Shown here: piece after piece, positions 50,774-63,973 of the stretch
Position numbering within the stretch: position 1 is the first letter of the stretch
How the letters are laid out: every line of letters begins with the position of its first letter
Source of the DNA: Dasyornis broadbenti
Taxonomy: Eukaryota > Chordata > Aves > Passeriformes > Dasyornithidae
Direction: 5' to 3'
Assembly (NCBI GenBank): GCA_013397935.1
Contig: VZRN01001305.1
Location: 1,393,492-1,457,491 of the forward strand
DNA: 64,000 nt
Position numbers and translations under genes: made by a program
Notes under the pieces: generated by a model
The model's input: only the letters and a program-made list of their open reading frames with translations
Told to the model about the DNA's origin: nothing
Databases searched by the model: none

Positions 50774-53700
50774 GTGAGAGCATGGGGTACGCGCTTTTAT
50801 TTTCATGAAGGCTTTTTCCTCACAAGTGCGACGCCTTACAGAGTGCCAGGTATTCGTTCCTGCGTAGGGCTGTCACCCGCATGACCCTGTACATGGGTGC
50901 TCAGTTTGGGTTTGGACTTCTGTTTTAACAAGTTAATAACATTGATTATTTCTTTCTCCTTGCCACACTCACCGAATCGCCTAAGGTTATTTCGGTATTT
51001 GCTTTGGATGCCAAAGGAAAGTAGAGGTCTCGGCAACTTCGGGGCCCTGGAAACTGGAGAAGGCAGTGTGCTCTGACGAAGTGATTACTGTGTTGCTTTC
51101 TCTGATCTTTGAGGAATTATTAGCAAGGTCATGTGAACCTTTCTGTCACCCAAGGGTGTTGGTAGCAACTCGGCATGATTGGATTGCTCCATGTGGACAA
51201 ATACATAGGTGCAGGCACATGCTGCACAGTCTGCTGGGACTCTGTGTGTAGGGCCAGCCTGCCAGTATAGGAGTTTGCCAGGTTGGGGCATATGGTTTCT
51301 TGTAGCTGAGAAATGCTAAGGCACACTTTATAGTATTTGGAGGTTTTTATTTCAGTCTGATTCTTCTCTTCCTGGGCTGTTTGGTTGGGGTTTTGATTAG
51401 CATTTACATATCTCACACGATGACGATAAGAAGAAAAAATGCATAAAAATGGTTGTGTTATTTTATATGCCACCTTACTACTTCTGATTGAACTGAATGC
51501 TGCTTCAGAATCTGCCAGTGCCCTCTCTGCGTATTTTCTTTTGATCAGTGTGAAACTGATGCTGTGCAAGAGTTTATAGTTGCATTTTCCATTTGTACAA
51601 CAGTGTTTTTATTCTTACTTATGCAGTAAGAAGGATATAGGGCATCATCTTCTTAGTTGGGAAGCATGAGGTTTTAATTTTGTTTTCATTTTCAGAGAAA
51701 AGAGAGAGTGATAATAAACTGTCCATTCAAGGAGATCTCATACACCAATAAGGTAGTAGTGTTAGGTCATGCAGTATAGACCTATGTTTCTGGCCTGTGC
51801 TAGAAGTAAACCTTTTAGAAACCAATGTGAATTGAAAGGCTTTGTAATACCTGAAGGAGTGATATCAAATTAGGGCTTTCACATCATTTGTGGTTCTTTA
51901 CTTCTGCTGAGCTGTGTGTGTACAAGAGTCCACCTGATATGAAACTAATCTAAGAATTAGGACCTAATACTGTAATTAGTTTCTTTCTCTCTGGCTCTGC
52001 GTTAATGAACATGGAAGGTCAAAGGGAGAAGGGGAAAGACATAAAAACTTACAATCTACATGGTAAAGTAGAGGGCAAGATTTTACCAGTGAAATATTGA
52101 TGTGAAGATTGCACTTGTGAAACTCATGGAACATCCAGATGCCTTTTTCTCTTATCTGTCTCAAGACAAATGTTTTCAATTGACTTTTGCTAACAGCTGT
52201 TTTAGTCTGTCTGTTGACCCATGGTGACTGATAAAATGTGCTTTGAAAAAGAAGTGAATCATGTTAGAATGATGAAAAATGTGTGGACAAAGGCCATGGA
52301 AGAAACTTAGTTTTAGGTACTTATTTTTGTTTTGTTTTTCTTGAAACTTTACTGTGTATAAACTGTAGTGATGCTGGTAAAATTGGATTGTCCTCTGTAA
52401 GGGTTTAGGCTTTGAGGTTTTTTTTTTTTCTTTTTTTTTTTCTTTTTATTTTTGGAATTTTATTCCCCTAAATGGGGTACAAACCTTCATACAATCTGAC
52501 GCCAAGAGAACCAGAGTTGGAAAAACTGCTGCTAATGTGGTTTTGTTTGATCCTGGCATGAAACTGAGTTTTAGAAATCTATATCTATGTTTTCTCTTCA
52601 AAAAGATTATAATGATGCATTGATGCCTGTCAAGCTTAAGTCTTCAGATTTACAGACTCTCAGTACCATTTGAAGCATCAGTTTCTCTGTTAAACTGTAC
52701 ATTGAAGGATTATCAAGATTACTTTGATATACATTGTTTTAAGACTTCTTTTTAACAAAGAATTTATTCACAAGTGCTGCTGTTCCTCCCTTGCATATCT
52801 TTATTTATTGGATACAAATGCTGCTTTTTGATGCCTGCAGAATGTTTCATTGCAAAGGATCTCCAAATTTTAATTAGCCTGATGGGAATCTTGTTAATTC
52901 TATAATGTTTGAGTAGCATACTTGACTTTTTAAAAATGCAGTTCTCCACATCCTGGTTTAATGTTACTGTGAGCAGTAGTTTCCCTCCAACATGAGACAC
53001 ACTCTCTCTCTTTCATCCATGGCATATTTAGTGCAGTTAGTAAATTTGTGGTGTTTGTTATGTGCTGCTGTGAACAGGGCTTTTTTTACCTCTTGTTCCA
53101 GTCATCATTTTTGGTAACAATTTTATGACTACTTATTGGTTTACAGACAGTTAAGCTCTTAAGACTCTTCTACTCAAACATGCTGACTTGGCATTGTTAC
53201 CTTACTTATGGTCTCTTCTCAGCCTAATGGGGTAGGTCAGTTTTATACTAAGTAACTGCAACCCCAAGAAGATAGTCATACACTCTATCCCCATCAGAAT
53301 AAGCCCCAGGAAAGAGGGCATCAAGGAAGGCTGTTGGCAAAATAGTGCTTTTTGTGACCTGCTTTTGGGTGTGTTTCAGGTAGTAGAGTATACACTATCT
53401 GAAACACACCTGCCTTTATTTTTGGTATGCTATGGTTGCACTTTTAATGCTCTGATAGTATTTAGTAAAGACAAACAACCATAGGGTGCTTCCAGAAGAG
53501 GCTACAAAGGTCTGCACTGGTCAAAAGTTTGCGCCTGAGTGACGTGGAAATTCTGAAACTTTTTTCAGACCTTTTTTTGCAAAACAGCATAGTGGCCAAA
53601 TAAAGACTCATAAGTAGATGCTGATATGGCTGTTCTGTAAGAACGTCTGTATCTTTAAAAACTCATGGGAGCAGCTTACAAGAAACAGTGCATTTTCCTG

Positions 53701-53774
53701 ATCTGATTAATTTGTTTGGAAAATAGAGCTAGGACTTCACTGTGTCATGGACAGCAGGTCAGTTAGACCTGGAC
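50774..53774 (+). other. probable intron of the plus-strand gene
   Basis: AT-rich sequence right of the second CpG island. It contains a T-rich run at 52418-52454 and no recognised repeat family. The open frames are short and show no domains. Confidence 0.35.
52418..52454 (+). repeat. poly-T tract
   Basis: About 37 bases, almost all T with a few C/A interruptions. It may be a polypyrimidine simple repeat. Confidence 0.8.
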
Positions 53775-54298
53775 TTAGTTGGTGAGGCCGCTCCTCAAGT
53801 CCTGGGTCCAGTTCTGGGCTCCTCATTAGAAGAAGAGCATTGAGATTCTGGAGCATGTCCAGAGAAGGACAGTGAAGCTGTTGAGGGGTCTAGAGGGTAA
53901 GTTCTATGAGGAGTGGCTGAGGTATCTGGGGGTGTTTAGCCTGGAGAAAAGGAGGCTCAGGGGAGGCCTTATCACTCTCTACAACTACCCGAAAGAAGGG
54001 GGTAACCAGGTGGGTGTTGGTCTCTCCTCCCAGGCAACCAGTGACAGAGGAAATTGCCTCAAGCTGTACCGGGGAGGTTCAGGTTGGACATCAGGAAGCA
54101 TTTCTTCACTGAAAGGGTGGTTAAGCGTTGGCAGGGGTTGTCCAGGGAAGTGGTGGAGTCACCATCCCTGGGAGTGTTCAAGACCTGACTGGCTGTGGCA
54201 CTTGGTGCTGTGGTTTAGTTGGCATGGTGGTGTTAAGTCACAGGCTGAACTAAATGATCTTGAAGGATTTTTCCAGCCTTAATGATTCTTTGATTCTA
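53775..54298 (+). mobile_element. CR1 LINE 3' portion
   Basis: Sense CR1 with the ORF2 C-terminal remnant (EEWLRYLGVFSLEKRRLRGG) followed by 'aggttggacatcaggaagca', 'gaagtggtggagtcaccatc' and the 'aatgatcttgaaggatttttcc' tail. The frame is intact for about 130 residues but not functional. The element starts at about 53775 and ends in 'tgattctttgattcta'. Confidence 0.92.
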
Positions 54299-54547
54299 GT
54301 GAATTGAAAGAACAGTTTTGAATGCACTTGTGAATGTGTACAACAGTAAGTGGTTCTGGCTTAATATCACTCCATTGTAATACATGTATACACAGAGCAG
54401 TACATTTTAAAGTGTCAGCTTAACACTGAGGTGGACACAACTTAACACTTAACTCTGGAGGTGCTGTGATGATAAAGCATTCACCAGCTGAAATTAGTGT
54501 TATGAACACTGAAGAGCTTCTCATCTTCCCTTACTTTTCTGTTGTAG

Positions 54548-54578
54548 GCATTGATCATAAAACTTCCTATTATTGCAG
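54548..54578 (+). CDS. weak 31-nt exon candidate, plus-strand gene
   Basis: A strong acceptor (pyrimidine tract ending 'ttctgttgtag') and a good donor ('attgcag' then GTAGGG) enclose 31 bases. Two frames are open (ALIIKLPIIA or IDHKTSYYC). It could be an internal exon, a recursive splice site or chance. Confidence 0.2.
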
Positions 54579-57500
54579 GTAGGGATCTTTCAGTCAGGGC
54601 CTCACTGGTGGTATGATAAGAATGCTTTCCATGTTAAATCATGTGGCCAAAAAATTCTTGTCAAAGGTGATCCCGAAGGCCATGTTCAGATGAGGCAATT
54701 GTGTGTGGAATTGAAATAGAGCAAGTAAGATAAGAGCTGGTGAGTGTGTGATACAGGCTCAAGGCATGTGAAGACATAATCTAAGAATGTGTTACCTCTG
54801 ATATCTGGTGGGATTAGCTTTAATTAACAGAGGAAAGTTTGGAAACATGACACAAGCATAGCTATCTGCATACAGGAGACCCAAGATGTGCTTGGGGCTT
54901 TGACTCAGATTATCTCTGAACTAAATGTAGCAGTAACCTTTTCCTAGCAGTTGGAAAATTTGCCCTGAAATTTATTCTGTTTCAAACTGTGGTGGCTTCC
55001 CATGGGTTATTGGGAAATCAATGACTTCTTTAGCTTTTCTTTCCTTAAAAAAAAAAAAAAGGTCAGATTCTGATGCAATACTGAATTACCTTACACATAT
55101 GGTCATGTTAGACCATGGCAGTTAATTCTGGTCTGATCAGAATGTGCATGGCAGAGGACATACACAGCATAGTTAGATTAGTGCTGAAAGTATTAGGCAA
55201 GTTCTTACCGTATAGTTCTTGCCATTTAGCTGTAGACGCACAGTCAAATGTCATCATCTCCCCTTGTTCCTCTACTGTACTCTCCGTATATAGTCCACAT
55301 ATGAGACACAGAGTTTGTTTATTTAAACATTTGCATCCCTTGGAAGAACTTGTCCATTTTTTTTTAATTTATTTTTTTTTTTAAATGCGATAGCAAAGCT
55401 GTGTGGTAATAAAAACATGCTAGATTCTTTGCATAAATAACTGTCACTGGAAGACAATTGTGCCCATTTTCCTTCTAGCTCATTTTTGCAGGCTGCCTAA
55501 ATTGTATATTGGTGAAGGGTAGGATTTATTTCTGTGAAAATTTTTATATAAAAAGACCTAAGGTAGTGACTATTCTAGCAATAGTGGAGTTTGCCTGGGG
55601 AACTGTTCAAATGATGCCCTTAAACAAGCTCACAATTGGAAGATTTCCTAATGCACATGAGAAAAATAAAGCCTTTAAAGTATTGACAGTCCTTATATTC
55701 CAGCAAACCTTTGGATTATAACTTAAATTTAGCTGTTGGCTAACAGTTGAAGAGTTAAACTGCTGAAGAAGCAATCTCACTTGCATTCACAAAATCTTCT
55801 GTAAAACCTCAGGTACCCCTGAGCAGGAGGGAAGAGAACATTATATGTTTTGGTTAATTTTAGTAAAAATTAACAACTAATGCAATTGTAATAACTAAAT
55901 TATTTTCAGATGTTTGGGCTTTTTACATGGAAATAAAAGAACTGTGGTTAAAAAGTTGCTGTTGTGCAGCCAAATCCAAAAAGTAGCATGGTTTTTTATT
56001 GAATTGTGTTGACTCATTTTGCTTGTGGCAGGCTCCTGCCCTAACGCAGCAAACCTGAGAGGGAGAGATAACTTGGCTTTCTGCTTCGTGACTGTACTGG
56101 CATTACATTAAGAGTAGTGCATCTGTAAATGTATATACCTTAAAACATATAAGGGAAGAAGGGAGCCTGAGTAGGGAGGTGTGTCTTTCATAATTACAAG
56201 TTGAAGGTGAAACATCAGTAAGTTGCTACACTGGACCCATGGCCCTTAGTAAACAGAATTGTGTTGTTTCCTCCTTGCATGTTTGTCGTATTTTTACACT
56301 TCACTTGTGACATAAATATGTTTTAGTTGAGTGTTATGAATTCAATATTCCTGTAAGAAGACCTATGGAGGACAAAAGTTTATCTCCTCTTTGAGGAACT
56401 CATTAATTTCAAGTGGTGGACTTTGCAAGAAGTGCATGTTCCCAACCACAGCACAATGTGGATTTGTTTTGGAAATCAGAGTTCCGTTCCTCTCTGTTAG
56501 TGGAATTAGAATTATGCTGGGTTCTCTGCCATGTGTGTCTGACTGAGGTATAGTGAGAACAGGTGCTAAGCAGCCAAAAATTTTACTGCAAACCATTAAG
56601 ATTCAGAAAAGTGTGTATTGCTCTTTCTTTTTTGGCTCTGATGTAGTTCTCAAATCACCCAAAACTCCTTGGAATTCCTTTGGTATAGATTGGGAATACC
56701 AGTCATATTGGGACTCTGAGTTTCAAGGAAGTAGTGGATTTAGGTACTTTGTTACTTTGACATGGTTTGGGTTTTTAAAATTTGTTGTTGTTGTTTGCTT
56801 GTTTTTTGTTTGTTTTGTTTTTTTTTCTTTTCCTTTTTTTCATTTTAGCTGGCCGTTTTGCCATTCAGTACAGGGAAGCATAGAACACATGAGAACACAC
56901 AGTCAGCAATAGGTGTAACAGGATAATTTCCTTTCTGAGTTACTGACTTGCATTAAGATTAATTATGCTTGCCTGCTTGGAGTGGTTTCAGGTAAACAAA
57001 TAGAAAGATCTTTATCAGTTTCTTGAAACATATTCATAGGATGAGAAGCATGTGAAGTGAGAGTACATTTTGAATGGAGGAAAAACATGGAGGGGAGAAG
57101 CTGATTTGCCTTCACAGTGATTCTGTTCTTAATATTTTGGTCCCAGCAGTGTGAACAACACTGGGGGATATTTCCATAAACTGTCTGCCAGATAACACAG
57201 AGGTTTTTATGGCTACCAGTGGTTGCATCTGCTTTCAGCATATTTTGCTGGCATGATTTTTACAGCGGTGATGTTTGCCAGCAACAGCCCGATGCTTATG
57301 GATTCCTGACTTACTAGTGTTGATAAAGCGGAACACACAGTAGTATTGAGATGCTTTTGCAATATTTCCTTTGGCTAGATAGGGCTAGGTTTGTTTTGTT
57401 TGGATGCCAGTGTAATCCTTGGACTTGGAGAACTTTTTTTCTGCTCACAAGAACCTTTATTGTTAGAAAAAATAAATATTCAGAGAGCAACAAGTAAGGA

Positions 57501-58751
57501 AGTTTAGCAAAGACTGCATTTAAAATGCATGCTTATTTGCCAGTTATATCTTTTGCTAGTAGTGTTTTTTAGCAACTTACATGTTATAGTGAAATGAATA
57601 AATCAGAACGATTAACCCAACATTAAGGATTTAGGGACGAAGGTCAAAGGAAGTGATAATGCTCTTTGTTAGATCAGCTTCTGTAGCTGAGGGAGTAGAC
57701 ACAGTTTGGGCACACAGTCCTTGGTTCTCCTGACTTTCAAATCAGCTCAGTTAAATCAATTGAATTATTTGACTTTTGATGTTGGTAGAAGCTATCTGAA
57801 CACTTTTCCAGGTATTAATGTTTCTTTTAGTCTTTGCTTATAAGTGAAAAAAAAAAAGTGTTAGCAGACTTTGTGGCTTGTATTTGCATGAACTTTTCCC
57901 ATTAGCCTTCAGTGCAATTCAACTGCATTTGAATTGTTTTGTGTGCAGATACATCTTAAAAAGTTAAATAAATTAAAGATGAATTACATGTTACCTAATT
58001 TTTCCTCTTGACAATTTAAAATTCTAACATGATAGCAATGCCTCGCATTTCATGGATGTTATATTAGTTTAGGAAGTGATAAACTATGCATGGCTTAAAT
58101 TCAGCACTTGCTGTGCATTGCATCATTATCGTAGCAGGTACATGTGCCACGATTGAATAGGTGAAATGTTTCTGTTTGATTTTAAAGTAGCAGCAAGTGA
58201 GGCAGATAAAATTTTGTTGTATTAACAGCAAGATGTATTCTGTTCCTAGTGTACATTTGTTTTACAAACATTTAAAGTAACAACAGTTCAGATTTAAGAG
58301 AGACATCAAGTCAACAGCAGCATTTCAGGAGCACTTGGCTTTGGGCTCACTGTCAGGAGACAATGTGATCTAAGCAGTTATAATGTCAAAGTACATTCAA
58401 ATGCTTTGAAATAAAAGTATTATTTATTCAGCATTAGGAATATTGGAGTCTGTGGCATGTGCCAATGGCAGAAATTGAAGCTATTTTTTGCAGAGGAAAA
58501 TACGAAAAGTAGTGAGAGACTGGCTTGGTTACTAGTGAGCTCTTCAACATCAAACACAAGGAAGGAAAGGAATTCCCAGCTGTATTGCCAAGGACAAGTG
58601 TAAAAATATAGTATAGACACAAATAATTAAAATGCAACATTCAGAATGGCTAACTCAGAAAGAGGAGGTTTGCTCCTGTTTGACGAGTGGAGCTGTGGGC
58701 AGATAATGCAAAGCAGGCTGAGGCCTTTTTTTGTGTGTTTGTTCACCTGAG
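54579..58751. other. AT-rich interval, probable intron
   Basis: No recognised repeat family or secure exon. Poly-A at 55047-55060 and T-rich tracts near 55359-55382 and 56790-56840 are simple sequence. Confidence 0.35.
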
Positions 58752-58851
58752 CTCTAATAAAAGATACGCGGACTTGGAGGAGAACATGATGTCCCAGGCA
58801 AGTGCTAAAACGCTAAGCTGGTGGGAGGAAAGAGTGAGTTTTAAGCAGTTA
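58752..58851 (+). CDS. weak exon candidate, plus-strand gene
   Basis: After a T/G-rich tract ending 'gttcacctgag' an open frame reads SSNKRYADLEENMMSQ, then ASAKTLSWWEERVSFKQL, up to a good donor (AGTTAG/GTAAGT). Earlier donors GC/AAGT at 58799 and GTGAGT near 58833 also exist. The charged, Trp-containing peptide and retained CpGs look more coding than the flanks. The acceptor is mediocre and I recognise no family. Confidence 0.25.
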
Positions 58852-59924
58852 GGTAAGTTTAAGTTGGAAGCGTTTAAAAAAACACTGTTGAAAGGGTAAG
58901 AACTGGCTGATGTAATCCTTGAGCTGCTGCAGTTACTTAACTCGTGGAGGGTATGTGTAATACTGTGCCACTGAGAGGAGGGATTGTCATGTCTGTCTGC
59001 ACAGGTGTCGGGGGTAAGGGGCAAGTAGAAATGAGCAGTTGTAGACTCAGTTGTTTGTCTTTATTTGTTCCAGTTTCTTTCTTGGGAATTAAACCCTCCC
59101 AAAGGAATAGAAGATGACAAAGAAATAAGCAGTAGCCCATATGATTTTATTTTTAAGATTAAACCATGCTAGACTAATATAACTTCTTTCTCCAAAATGC
59201 TAACAGAAGAGCAGTAGGTCTCTGATTGCTTGACTCAATGATGGAAACTGTCAAAACTTCATTCTTATTGAAGAATGTCTAGAGGAATTGACTGTAGGCA
59301 AGTGCTAAACTGCTTAAAAAACATTGTTTTCCCTAGGAACATAGTTACTGAGATAGTGATCTTGTTTAGGGAATGAGAGGGTTTTGTATATATATATGAA
59401 AGATCTATTTATTTATTTTAGTGGATGACAAGAAAAACAGGAGTCAACATTGCGATAGAATTGTAAAATTAGAGAATATAATACCAAGATATGGTCACAA
59501 AATGATTGAATTCTGCTCTTAGAAAAGGTTTTAAATTTTTTTAAATAGACCTGGTTCTTAGGTTGGGACTGCAGCTTGTTTTGCAAAACCCTATAGCATA
59601 GTTCCTTATTTCAAACACAGCAAGGCTTCTTTAAAGTAATTTCTGCCTCCTGGTTGATGGGAGCAATCAGAGAAGGCCAGAAGGACTAAATGCTTCTCCC
59701 TGAGTCTTACTTCAGTTAACCTTAAAGACTTTTCTGGCTCTTATTGTGGGATCCTGTGTCTGCATCACATATGTGTAAATAGAATTATGTTCTATTGCAA
59801 GTTATGTTCTGTGCAAGTTAAATGAAATAATCTTTCCAGCCAATATTGATGTGGTGTCACGTTTTGAAGATAGTATTAATTAAAAAATAATTTTTAAAGA
59901 AAAAAAAGAAGGTAATATGAACCC

Positions 59925-60260
59925 GTTGGAGGTAGTCTGGAGAAGAGCAGTAAGAATGCATGGATGTCTGGCGGAATGACTGAATGAACTGGAAGCTGTT
60001 ATTTTAGCTTCAAAGAAGTGAAAAAGGTAGTGGAGAAATGAGAAAGTGAGGGTTTTTCTAAGTGTATGAGATAAATGTGTTTTTCACAATGATCTGTTTT
60101 CTTTCCTTGCTTGGTAAGACGTTGTATTGGAATATATGATCAGAAAAAGTTGTGTATGATTTTAAGCACAGGTGATGAAAGCAGCTGTGAGTTGTGACAG
60201 AAACGTGATGTGTGTTACCATGGCACAGGGGGAAGGACTAGATGACTTTGAGGTGATTTT
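59925..60260 (+). mobile_element. degraded CR1-like fragment
   Basis: Blocks such as 'ggaggtagtctggagaagagcagtaagaatg' and, later, 'cacagggggaaggactagatgactttgaggt' fall in CR1 order and orientation, but the sequence between is heavily changed. It is probably an ancient CR1 or a related LINE. Confidence is limited because similarity is confined to short blocks. Confidence 0.4.
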
Positions 60261-62663
60261 TTTATCCTTTGAGTGCAAAAAGGAGATGGTTACTGTAGTG
60301 CAGCAGAATGTGTAAAATCCAGGGAGAGCACAGTACTGAGAATTTATTTGCTTGGCACCTCTACTCCTGTATTTCAACTGACAAGGAGGATCCTGAAGGT
60401 ACCAAAAACATTATGCCTCTTTTCTCTGTTTTTTGTTTCTCTTTTCACCTGCATGGAGTAGATGAGGGCGACTTGTAACTTTACAGTGCTGTGGCTGTTG
60501 AAAAGTAGCTAGAACTCCCTGACAGAGATAACAACATGAAAAAATGACTGTGGGCATGCCTGTACCCACACTGGCTCTGCAGGAACAAATCCTAGAACAG
60601 GGAGTGCTAGGAAATGTGGTGTGAAGATGCCTGGATTAGCTTTGAAAACAATTTTGTCGTATTTGTGTGGCACTGCATTCACACCACTGTAGTTTCATTG
60701 CTTCCAGACCTGTGCCAGTTGATCTCGGCCACACAGACTTAATCAGCTTGTATTAGTGAAAATTTGGAAAACTCTTTAATGTAATCCGCTGTATGTTGTA
60801 AACAGCCCTCTATTGTGCTGTCCTTGTAGCCTGTTTATTTGAGTGCACTAATTCTTTTTCTTTAATTAATTGTCCAGTAACAGCCCAAAACAGAAGGGGC
60901 TCTTCACTGCATGAAATTTCTTGTCCAAATGATAGGCATAACAACAGTGACATTAAACAAAGATATTAATTTCAGTTGCATGTTGTTGGGCAATACTGTG
61001 AATAGCAGAAGGAAAACAAAAGTTTGAGGAAGTCCTGCAGTGTCAACTGATCTTTAAATCAAAAGCAAATAGGTATGTTTTTATGTAAAATTAACAGTTA
61101 AGGAGACTTTTGGTTTGTTATTCACAGAGGGAAATTTCCCAGGAGGTATCACCTCTCTGATGTGTTCGTTCTCTTAATTCACACATGTATGAAACCGGAA
61201 CATACTTCCCTCTTAATATTTTAAAGTCCATCTGCTGTTTTGGATGGCATCTATTGCTACTGGGAGTGTTTGTATTGATTTATATGTCTGTGGACTATGG
61301 TTTCTGGGATTATTTTCTTGGGCTTTCACATGAAGGGGAAAGATAAGGAAAGCAATTTGAATTTCCCAAACCACAAAGCTATGCATCTTTCATAATATCT
61401 AGCCTGGGTAGTGGTGTAGGTTAAGATGCATGGGATGTGATACAGTCTCTCTAAGGACAACTTTCATCTCAAATAAAATGCAGCATAATCCTGAGCTCAA
61501 AATTAATTGTGTTTAAAAAGAAAAGGGGGGGGATGGGGAGAGAGAGAGAGAATGTACAAATCCTTGAAAAGGGTTTTGCCGTTCTGAGAATGTCCTGGTA
61601 ACCTGCCTGTTAAAAGAAAGTTTGACAGTCTGCTCTGCTGTGGGCTGAAGAAACATTGAAAACTGCTGTCTGTTATGATTTGATGATCTCAAGATACAAA
61701 GTGGAGCATCTTAATTTGTGAAGGGTACTACTAAAAATTTATTATGTTCTAAAGCTTTTTAATATATGTGCCTTAGCACTCCCATTTTAGGACAGAATTT
61801 CAGGCTGTCCAAGCAATGTGAGCTGAGATACGTATTTTTTCTTATATTCCTGTATTTATGAATCATATGATTCATATGAATAGTATGATCAAGAAAATAT
61901 ATAAAATTAGTATCAATCATATGAGACAGAAATATTAGATAAAATAAAATTTTTTAATATCTGGTTCAAAGTTTTTCAGCAGTTCTTCTACCATTTCATG
62001 TTTTCCTCACCTGTCTCTGTTTTCAGAAATGAGAAGGCAGAACCTTTTTGTATTTTCTCTCTCTCCCTCTGTTTTCTCTCTTTACATCCAAGACACAGAA
62101 TGCAGACATGTATTATTTTTTACCTGGTGTGTGGTGTTGCCTTCTTTTAAAAAGCTGTATATTTTATGCAAAAGCACAATGTTTGCTCTTCCAAGAATGT
62201 TACATAAGGCAAGACTGTGCTTGGCAGTAATGGTCTGTGAGTGCCTAGAAAGAGATCCCAGTGACAGTGCTCTCTGGAGATAAGGATGTATTATTTTCTA
62301 TCTAGCAGTACTGAACTGGTGATACTGTGTGATTAATGTGACTCTCCTGGGCCGCAGCTACAGGAAGCTCTCGTTCAGTTTATCACTATGCTTCTTTAAT
62401 TTAATTAAAACTTTTAAAAATATTTAAAAAGATGATTCAAAATTAGAACTTCCTAAATTATTCAAATTTTTGTTTTTTCATGTACTAGACGGAGTCTTCT
62501 TTCGTCCTCTAACCTAGGGGATGTCTGTGTGGGTTTGGTTTTGTGTGGGTTTTTGGTTTTTTTTCCAAATTATTTGGGAAGCTGAAGGCACTTAGATTCT
62601 GGAAATTTTCCATAGTTTGGTGCTAAGGTTTCAGAATCAGATTTTTTTACTTATGGGTAGTAG
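60261..62663. other. AT-rich interval, probable intron
   Basis: No secure gene or repeat. A G8 run followed by a GA tract lies at 61525-61551, overlapping palindromes at 61860-61881, and an isolated strong splice acceptor ('cctgtctctgttttcag') ends at about 62026 without a clear partner donor. Confidence 0.35.
61525..61551. repeat. G-run and (GA)n
   Basis: Eight G followed by 'atgg' and seven GA units. Simple purine-rich repeat. Confidence 0.85.
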
Positions 62664-63226
62664 TGGGTTGAACCTCGGCTGGGTGCCAGGTACCCACTAA
62701 ACTGCTCTATCACTCCCCATTCCACTGTGATAGGGGGAGAATAAGATGGAAAACAACCAGTAGGTGAGATAAGGCAGCTTTATTGCAGTGAAGGAAAGAT
62801 ATAAGTAAGTGTCTGTGCACACATAAGCTAAGAAAAAAAAGTCAGTCTCGACTCCCCATTAGCATACAATGGTCGGACACCTCCTGGGAAGCAGGGCTTC
62901 AGCATGCGTAATGGTTCCTCTGGGAGGCAGACATTGAAGAGTCACGAATGCTACCCGCCTTCTTCTTCGCTGCCTTAGCTTTATATCTGAGCTGACATCA
63001 CTTGGTATGGAATATCTCTTTGGCTGATTTGGGTCAGCTGGCCTTGGTGTGTTCTCTCCCAGGATCCTGCCCACTCCCACCACTTTGATGGGAGAAGGAA
63101 TGTCAGAGGGACAGCCCTGCTCAGCAGTAGCCAAAACACTGGTCTGTTACCAGCACCCTTCCAGCTACTAATGCAAACAACAGCACTGGGAGGGCTGTGA
63201 GCTTTACTTCAGTCAGACCCTATACA
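62664..63226 (-). mobile_element. antisense solo LTR of an avian endogenous retrovirus
   Basis: Read on the minus strand, the 563-bp unit starts TGTATAGGG and ends AACCCA (TG...CA termini). It has a TATA box at 62989-62995 and AATAAA at 62779-62784, so U3, R and U5 lie in the correct order. The block 'gctgggtgccaggtaccca' with 'ctctatcactcccc' is a familiar avian LTR end. No polypurine tract or primer-binding site abuts either side and no retroviral coding is seen, so it is a solo LTR. The frame at 62859-63134 on the minus strand is a by-product. A matching target duplication was not found. Confidence 0.7.
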
Positions 63227-63377
63227 ATATGTTTGATCAGGGAATCGTTCCATGTTCTGAATGCCTTCTCTCTAAAACCTGCATATTAACTGCATATCAC
63301 AGAGAAATCTTTTGTAGAGTACAAAAGAACTTTTGTAGCCTACGAAATAACAGGCCTTTGTGATTTTTTTTTTTTTT

Positions 63378-63973
63378 NNNNNNNNNNNNNNNNNNNNNNN
63401 NNNNNNNNNNNNNNNNNNNNNNNNNNNNNNNNNNNNNNNNNNNNNNNNNNNNNNNNNNNNNNNNNNNNNNNNNNNNNNNNNNNNNNNNNNNNNNNNNNNN
63501 NNNNNNNNNNNNNNNNNNNNNNNNNNNNNNNNNNNNNNNNNNNNNNNNNNNNNNNNNNNNNNNNNNNNNNNNNNNNNNNNNNNNNNNNNNNNNNNNNNNN
63601 NNNNNNNNNNNNNNNNNNNNNNNNNNNNNNNNNNNNNNNNNNNNNNNNNNNNNNNNNNNNNNNNNNNNNNNNNNNNNNNNNNNNNNNNNNNNNNNNNNNN
63701 NNNNNNNNNNNNNNNNNNNNNNNNNNNNNNNNNNNNNNNNNNNNNNNNNNNNNNNNNNNNNNNNNNNNNNNNNNNNNNNNNNNNNNNNNNNNNNNNNNNN
63801 NNNNNNNNNNNNNNNNNNNNNNNNNNNNNNNNNNNNNNNNNNNNNNNNNNNNNNNNNNNNNNNNNNNNNNNNNNNNNNNNNNNNNNNNNNNNNNNNNNNN
63901 NNNNNNNNNNNNNNNNNNNNNNNNNNNNNNNNNNNNNNNNNNNNNNNNNNNNNNNNNNNNNNNNNNNNNNNNN
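63378..63973. other. assembly gap of 596 N between poly-T tracts
   Basis: A run of N flanked on the left by 15 T (63363-63377) and on the right by at least 14 T (63974 onward). The missing sequence probably includes a long poly-T or pyrimidine-rich tract. Confidence 0.98.

Noticed and set aside
62859..63134. 91-codon minus-strand frame in the right-hand LTR
   Set aside because: It lies within LTR U3/R sequence and has no similarity to retroviral or host proteins that I can see.
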